NCBI GenBank assembly: GCA_003508835.1
Contig: PUFA01000210.1
Location: forward strand, 1,926,501 to 1,990,500
DNA: 64,000 nucleotides
Origin: Eonycteris spelaea
Lineage: Eukaryota > Chordata > Mammalia > Chiroptera > Pteropodidae
Direction: 5' to 3'
Position numbers and translations under genes: made by a program. This document shows, piece after piece, positions 57,715 to 64,000 of the stretch (its first letter is position 1; every line of letters begins with the position of its first letter). Below the pieces are notes generated by a model that worked only from the letters and a program-made list of their open reading frames with translations, was not told the origin of the DNA and searched no databases.

Positions 57715-57895
57715 GGCAGGAGCCCGGCACACCTAGGTTTGAAATCTGGGTCGACCCCTGTTAGTGGTGCCACCTCAGCTAAGCAATTCAGTTTCTTTCT
57801 CTGTAGGATGGGGAGAACATCTACCTAGTGGGTTGTGAGAATGAAAACTGACATGAAGCATTCCTAGCATAGTACCTGGTATCATCATTGAAGTT
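57715..57895 (+). repeat. MIR SINE
   Basis: CACACCTAGGTTTGAAATCT, 'gccacctcagctaagcaattcagtttctttctctgtaggatggggagaa' and 'gttgtgagaatgaaaactgacatgaag' follow MIR order on the plus strand. Confidence 0.65.
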
Positions 57896-57954
57896 AGTTA
57901 CATTGAGGATTTTCTTGTCTTATGGCGATGGTGGGGCTCTCTGCAGAGCCACTA

Positions 57955-58190
57955 AATTTCTATGCACCTGCCTCCCCACTTCCGCGGAGGTAGAGCCATG
58001 GCCCTGAGGGACTGTTGAAAGACTCCCCTGAGGAGCTGGAACAGTCAGGGGCAACTCTCGCTTCATTCCTGTCTGCGCGCCTTCTTTGCTGCCGCAGACA
58101 GCCCTCGGACTGTCGCCATCGCTGTCCAGTGACTAGCTGCCAGAATCGTGCCTGGGAGTATGACGGAAGCCACCTGGCATCGGTCTGAAA
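57955..58190. promoter_or_regulatory. CpG-rich patch
   Basis: About twelve CpG dinucleotides occur in ~235 bp (CCGCGG at about 57982, CTGCGCGCC at 58073, and TGCCGC, CTCGG, GTCGCC, ATCGC, ATCGTG, GACGG, ATCGG after it), far above the surroundings. No repeat was recognised. It is too short for a classical CpG island, but compatible with a hypomethylated enhancer or minor promoter. Two overlapping minus frames (65 and 98 codons) have no domain. Confidence 0.3.
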
Positions 58191-58755
58191 GTAACTGCAC
58201 AATCTCCAGTGAGCATTTTTTTCCCCCACCCTGGTTGGGATGCTGTGCACAGCCAAGCATCTTGGAAACCTCTGATGTTTGGGTGGCTTCTGAATACTAA
58301 AGAGGGTAGGGGAAAAAATGAAAGAAAAGAGAGAAAGATGTCTCGGTCAGAAGTTTTTTCTAATCGCTATGGATTTTCCCCCGTTTTAGTGGATTTGAGA
58401 GAGTGTGTAGGGGAAGTGAGGGAAAAAATCAAAAGCAGATTATTACCCTGAGCTGCTCTTCCCTTTCATCCCGAGCTGTGACAGCAGCTCTCTGCCTGCT
58501 CTATCTGCATGTGAAAGGCTGAGGGACTATGCGGGCAAAATATTGACAACCGAGCTGAGATTACAGGTTACTTGGATCTTGAAAGGTACAATCAATTAAA
58601 ATGGAGCTTTCCACTCACCAGGTAAATTAGCTTCTGAAAAAAAAATCTGCTTTCCTCCCCAGTGTCCAGAAGTTACTAAAGACAGATGAGATGGGGTCAC
58701 ACAAATTACTAAAAGGAAAAACTCCCCACTGTAATGCCTGAGCGCATGCACACAC

Positions 58756-58756
<1 letters not shown>
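58191..58756. other. Unique sequence
   Basis: 58560-58640 has AATCAATTAAAATGG and 'gtaaattagcttctg' AT-rich motifs. Nothing firmly recognised. Confidence 0.4.

Positions 58757-58798
<42 letters not shown>
58757..58798 (+). repeat. (AC)n microsatellite
   Basis: About 21 AC units. It creates a Cys-Val repeat in a minus-strand frame, which is artefactual. Confidence 0.97.
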
Positions 58799-58800
<2 letters not shown>

Positions 58801-58850
58801 CCTGTACTTACACAGTGGCTACTCAATAAACATTGGTTGAATTTATGATT
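58799..58850 (+). repeat. Short L2 3' tail
   Basis: ACAGTGGCTACTCAATAAAC followed by 'attggttgaattt' matches the last bases of L2. Confidence 0.5.
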
Positions 58851-59514
58851 GTGTGTGTACACACATATATTTATATGTTCTATCCAATTATATACGCCAT
58901 TCTGTATTTTTTCCTACTTAGCAATGCGAGGCACGAGATCTGTCAGACCTCTGAAATTCTACTAGACTTATATTTTTCTCTCTCTCTTTATCATAAAAAT
59001 AATATATTATTTTAATAAAAAAAAGCTCTCTTTGACCATTCTCCCTTTGGACTTTTACAGGAAGATGTGGACATGCCTTTTACTAAAGCCACCTAAGAAG
59101 AGAGCAGAAAAGAAGGCAGAATTTCAAGTGTTTTGTTGCCCTCTCCCTGCCCTCTAACCCCTGAACCTCCAGCCACGTCTGCATGAGAGCCAGCCACAGG
59201 AGCTTGCTGCGTCATCCACCTGGAACTCTCATGTCTCAAAATCTCAGAGTTTCCATTCTCAGAATGTGCAACCTTGGGAGAGAGACTATCACCCAGAGGA
59301 GACTGCCCAAACATTTTTTTTTTCTCGTACTTCTAGTTCATTTTACTTAGGCTTTGCCTCCTTTGGGATCTACAGTCTTAAATAGGTTATAATAAAATCT
59401 CAGACATTTTCCATTTATAAGTGGAGAATTTAGTTGAGAAATAAAATAAAACATGCATAAAGAATAAAAAAGATGAAAACTTTTCGTGTGTTGAATGAGA
59501 ATTCAAAGATGGAG
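58851..59514. other. Unique sequence
   Basis: AT-rich from 58860 to 59030. Nothing recognised. Confidence 0.4.
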
Positions 59515-60690
59515 CCTCTCAGGGAGTTCAGAATCTAATAGGAGATCATAACATGCATAAACATAGGGCTTGTGGAAAGTGCTCCAGTAAAGATATTTTT
59601 CGAGAGTCCAGAGCATGGAGATTTACTCTGCATGGAGGTGTAACAGGCCTTGAGGATGACTATAGGTTTGCTAGGTAGAGAAGAGATGGAATGGATTCTA
59701 TCAGATGGAAGATCAGGAGCAAAGGCGCAGGCATATGGAAACACAGAGCATGTAGGGAATAAGTGAATGTGTGTCTAGATCACAGGGTATGGAAGAGGGA
59801 CCAGAAATGAGGAAAGCTGACTAGAGCCTGATTTTACTGGGCCTGGAAAATGCTTCCTAATCCATCCTTTAGTCAATGAGAAGCTATTCCAGGTCCACAG
59901 GCAGAGAATGCCCTCACCGGCTCTGGTTTTAGAAGGAGAACTCTGAAATTGGTATAGAGAATGGATTAGAGAAGGGAGACCTTTCCGATTGTCACTATTT
60001 TGAGGGTGGACCATGGCAGTGACAGTGGCAGTAGGAGAAGAGAGAGGATTATGGACTATTTCAGAAGTATTATCCATATGTAAACTCAAGAGCCCCTCAC
60101 CACATGACTGGCTGGAAGATGCTATGTTTTAATGTCAATAGGAATAAATGAGAAGTAGAGTTGTTTCTATATCGCTTTGTTTTATTTGTAGATCTGGGGA
60201 GGATGAAAGTGAGTGAAAAAGTCACTAAGGAGAGGGAGAGATTGAGTTTAGTTTTAAAACAAATGGTTTTGTGGTAGTTATAAGTTATATGGATGGCGGT
60301 ATCTAGTTGGTTCTTCTGGGCTTAGGTAATAGTTTAAAAGTCCAAATTCTGAGTTTGGGAGTCAGAAGCAAATCTATGATTGGTACCTTTATGAGAGAGA
60401 ATGAATGAAGTCACTCAGAGAAAATGCAAAGGTGGGAGGGAGAGAGAGATGTCAAGTTCAGATGTATGGATCCTTTAGTTTTTAAGAATGTGGGCAGGAA
60501 GCAGGGTTCAGAGAGTGGGGAAGTTGCACAGCATGGTCAGAGAGAGAAAAGGCCACGAGAGGAAATTGTCTAACAAACCAAAGGAGAAGAGTCTCAAGGA
60601 CAGGGTGTTCAGTCTTCACGAGGTCGAGTGAGGAGACACAGCCACAGTAGAGAGTTCAGTCCTACTGACCAGAGTGCCATCCAGATAGAA
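59515..60690 (-). mobile_element. Long L2 LINE copy, reverse strand
   Basis: The complement of L2 ORF2 is visible in order: 'aggagcaaaggcgcaggcatatgg' (the gagcaaaggcacgg... part), 'tcctttagtcaatgagaagc' (tgtaggcaatggggagcc), 'gagaatggattagagaagggagacc', 'ggaccatggcagtgacagtggcagtagg', and 'tctgagtttgggagtcagaa'. It is diverged and frame-broken, over 1.1 kb long. Confidence 0.6.
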
Positions 60691-61639
60691 AATGAAGCAG
60701 GGAAAGGTGTGGGCACATGGGAGATGTTCAGGAAGAGGGACAGAGGGTCAGAGTGGGGGGAGACCTTTTGTGGACAGAATAAAGGAGGCCATTTCCACAC
60801 ATGACACTATCTGGAATGCAGATTTTCTGACTTGCCCCAAAAGATGCAAGGCAAAATCAAACAAACAAATTTAAAATACAACCACAATAACAAAAAAGGA
60901 AGTTAAATAAGATAGAACCTAAGCAAAAAAACATAAACCTCTTCAAGATGGAGTGGCACATGACCTAGTTTTGCAGGCGGGAGACCCAGCACTCCATTAG
61001 GGAAGTAGGCTGCCAGAGTGAGTCAACCGGACCCAGAAACCAAGAAACCCAGTCTGCTCGAGTCCCCTTGAGTATGAAAGTTCCTGGAGAATCTATTCAT
61101 GGCTTCTAATTTCCCCTCATCAGATTGCACATTTATTTGCCTAAGAGCAATTCCACACTAAACATAACTCAGCCCAGAAAAAATGCCCCTCTGTGTTTTC
61201 TTTTCATAGCCGAATTTCAGCTTGCCTTAAGTAACGCCACTCGATATACACAAAGAAGTGAAATGCGAGCTCATAACTGCATCAGAGGGAGCCTCCCCAC
61301 ACCCTCTTACCAACCCCTAACCACACTTGAGGGAGGAGAAAGGAGGGGCGTGTAATTTGTTCATTTCTTACATTTTATGGAACACTTCACTTTGCTTTCA
61401 GCATAATTATTGTTGTACTTTTTGCTGTTTCCCATTTACTGTGTTTAAAAAAACCCTTCACTCCCCCCTGCATACTTTTCTTAATGCATTAAAATTAATA
61501 ACTCGTAACAGTGACCTAATTTGCTTTGAGTACTGTAACTCAGGGTTTTTCTTTTTCTTTTTCTTTTTTTTTCTCCCAGATCTGTAAAACCCTTGAAATG
61601 TTACTGTGGTAACGGGAGCAACTTGGTAAGTTCATGAAT
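60691..61639. other. Unique sequence with T/C tract
   Basis: 60850-60935 is A-rich, and a (TTTTTC)n tract lies at 61546-61574. An 86-codon frame at 61327-61587 is completed by the T tract (poly-Phe) and is not considered a gene. Confidence 0.45.
61546..61574 (+). repeat. (T5-8C)n low-complexity tract
   Basis: Three to four thymine runs separated by C. Confidence 0.9.
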
Positions 61640-62650
61640 GAACCCCATTGTGCTCTCTAAAGTCTTGTCTTCTCCCCACCTTTGCAATATTTGGATCTCC
61701 CTGTGCCTGTTGAGCCCTGTGTTATATGCATCAGAACTGGGCTGTTCCCAGTTGCCTCCAAACCCATGCATGATGCTCATCACCTCACAGCTCAACCATA
61801 GAGTTTGGTGCAAGTTTTTCCTGACTTTTCCTAACTGTCCAGAGCTCTATGGGAAGACTTTCCCTCTTCTGTCCTCAAAGTTTCTCCAAACTTAAAAGCT
61901 TTCTCTATTATACATCCACTTTCTTGGTTTACATCTTCTGCCTTCCTTGCCATAACTGTCTGGCCCCTACATTAAGAAAGCCTGCTGGGGACAAGGAGCA
62001 GGTCACTGGATTCTCTCCATTCCCAGGCTACACTGGGTCCAGGACACTGTCTTCCTTCACAATATCTTCTTAATCATCTGGCTGCATTGATCTTGCTCCC
62101 TTATCCTGTCCTATACCCAGTGCAGTCACTCCCTAAGTGCCTTATCTGGTAATGTCACTCCCTGCTTCAAAACTCTGATGCCCCCCACCCTTGCTCTCAG
62201 GATTGTGTCCTATATGCTTCACACTGCCTCTTCCATCATGGTGCACAGACTGGGAACCAAACTAGCCTCATGGCCCGCTACCCTCCTCTGCACTAAACAA
62301 CTCGGAATTGCTAGACTGTGCTGGTCATTTCTCTCCAGGCTTTGCACATTTTGTCTCATTTGCTCAGCTTTCTGCAGCCATCTCCCACCCTCACACATGA
62401 AGAGTTAGCTTCTCTCAGAAAAACTTTGGAAAGCTAGACGTCTTACTTTTGAGCAACCATAGCCAACTGTGCTTATCCCAGTGTGGAACATATGTGCACC
62501 ATCTATGTTCGTCTGCTTATATTGGTTGTCTGGTCCCCAGCTCATCAATAAGCTCCTTGCGGGGAGGCCTGTTTATTGGGCACTGCCGTATCTCCAGCAC
62601 CTATCACAGGGCCTGGCACATAGCATGTGCTCAAATCAAGATTCAATGAT
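61640..62650 (+). mobile_element. L2 LINE copy, 3' kilobase
   Basis: The 3' half is clear: 'taatgtcactccctgcttcaaaactctgatg', 'ctcatggcccgctaccctcctctgcac', 'caggctttgcacattttgtctc', 'atcaataagctccttgcgggga' and CCAGCACCTATCACAGGGCC with 'tggcacatagcatgtgctcaa'. The part before 62090 is assigned with less confidence. Frames of 66-97 codons inside are remnants or chance. Confidence 0.75.
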
Positions 62651-64000
62651 AAATGGACAGACTAGAATCTATTATCCATCTTCCTTTCCTCCCTCTCTCT
62701 TTCTTGCTTTCTCCCTCCTTTCCTATCGATCACTCCACAAGCATTCACTCTTGGTTATGTGAAAGAGAGAGGGATACAAAGAACTTCCTTATCCTCCAAG
62801 ACCTCATGGTGATGTAGGATCAAGGCTTGGGACAATTTTATGATATGGTCCCCTATGGTTTCTTTTGAATGGTCCCCTAAATAAACCCTCTAGGATGGCC
62901 ATGCTAGAGAACAAACTTGTTTTATGTCCAAATCTACTTTCTAGTAGCAAGAATAAGAAAGAGAGTTCTGAGTAGTACTAGTTATCTAAATACATAACTC
63001 AAATGCAGAATGGAAACAATCATATGCCTGCATTCTTCCTACAACATCGTAGAAAAGACTGTCACCAGTTTCCAGATGGTAGTACTAGTTTCCAGATGGA
63101 AAGGTGCATTTAATCACCCTACAGCAAAGAGAAAAGATGGCGATACACATTGCAGAGAGCTGAGGCACATGGATGCCCTGGGAGTTCCGTGAAGGCATGC
63201 TATGTTCTCAGCTGAATGAGTGTGACAAGGCACATGTGTACCAAGGACAGAAGAATTTTATCTTCACAGCTACATGGAGAAGGAAATTCATCATCACCCT
63301 CAGTAGAAAACAAGACAAGAAGAAAGAATAAGAATGTATCAAGGAGACTTGGTATTGATTTTAAAATCCCATCTGACAGAAAAATGATTTGAGCCCATTT
63401 CCATTTTGCCGCTGAAGCCTGGTGCTTTCTCTGCCTCTTTCTGACCTCCCAGAGCAGAGTTCATCAAGAATCTCCCCAGCTGCCACTTTAATCCTGATTT
63501 TCAATAGCCTCTTGCCTATTTGTCTAGAATAAGCAAGGACATGTGTGTGAGGGGTGCAGTGTGGCTTCCTGAGTCCCTTCTGGGAAGCAGTCAAGTAGGT
63601 CAATTTGGCAGGCCTTATTTCAAGACTGATTTAGAATAATACATTTTAAAAGTCCTGCTTAGCCTCATGCAGATATGACCATGGCTATCAACATTCCTAG
63701 CCTAATGGAGGTTTATTAGCCCACACTGAAGGGCAAGGCTCGATGTGTTCAACTTAACAAGCATTGGGCTCTTGCCTTGGGTAGTCCCTGTTAAGGCCTA
63801 CTCCCTGCAGGTTCTTCCCACCAGAAACTGTTCATCTGCTGTGAGTTCCTCCTCTTTGCATGGCCAGAATCCTAAGTAAGGGCAATAGCCTGCATATTTA
63901 ATTTACTTGTAAGTGAATAGCTTTGGTGTGTTAGAAAAAATTAACTCAACCTACGAATTCATAATTGCTTGAGAGTTCACCTTCTGGCCACGCTTCTCTT
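62651..64000. other. Unique sequence to window end
   Basis: Contains AGTTTCCAGATGG twice at 63067-63079 and 63087-63099. A 60-codon and an 80-codon frame carry no domain. No gene signal recognised. Confidence 0.45.

Noticed and set aside
58596..58862. Cys-Val-repeat minus-strand frame
   Set aside because: Encoded by the AC microsatellite.
1..64000. CRISPR arrays, tRNA or rRNA genes, prokaryotic promoters or operons
   Set aside because: No regularly spaced repeats with unique spacers, no cloverleaf with intact A and B boxes, and the DNA is clearly mammalian.

Overview
The window is mammalian nuclear DNA from a gene-poor region. No protein-coding gene can be supported. All open frames are short (145 codons or fewer) and scattered on both strands. 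The only frames with recognisable protein ancestry are fragments of LINE retrotransposons. There is no operon structure, no bacterial-type signal and no RNA gene that I can recognise. CpG is depleted almost throughout, as expected of methylated vertebrate DNA, except in one young LTR and a few small patches. Typical lineage SINEs of primates (Alu), rodents (B1/B2), pig, ruminants and carnivores were not seen. The L1 3' ends resemble those of laurasiatherian mammals, so a non-carnivore, non-artiodactyl laurasiathere (for example a bat or a perissodactyl) is a low-confidence guess.

Layout: 1-10 kb is mostly unique sequence with MIR and L2 remnants (including a MIR nested in an L2) and conserved-looking AT-rich blocks. 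10-24 kb holds a clean hAT miniature element with an 8-bp target duplication, a MER5A-like element, an AAAG microsatellite, a reverse L1 end, and a block at 15.2-15.9 kb with two CCAAT boxes, a TATA box and a splice-donor-like GTAAGT. 24-37 kb is largely unique with several homeobox-site-rich blocks, an old L1 remnant (31.5-32.2 kb) and a Tigger2/MER2-like DNA transposon (33.4-33.8 kb). 38-44.6 kb is repeat-dense: two L1 3' ends, L2, MIR, and a CpG-rich 382-bp solo LTR with a perfect 6-bp target duplication, which is the clearest young insertion here. 45-53 kb contains two old ERVL/MaLR-type LTRs and MER5A and MIR fragments. 54-62.7 kb is dominated by three long L2 copies; the first still shows a reverse-transcriptase segment and carries a nested, poly(A)-tailed retrocopy of an unidentified transcript flanked by target duplications.

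Nothing found amounts to a new multi-gene system. The most useful leads are the solo LTR, the nested retrocopy at 55.03-55.14 kb, the promoter-like block at 15.56-15.94 kb, a CpG-rich patch at 57.96-58.19 kb, several candidate developmental enhancers, and short perfect hairpins or palindromes (notably a PBX/HOX-like 18-bp palindrome at 9262). Repeat names rest on recalled family consensus features, not on a database search, and repeat edges are approximate unless target duplications are quoted.
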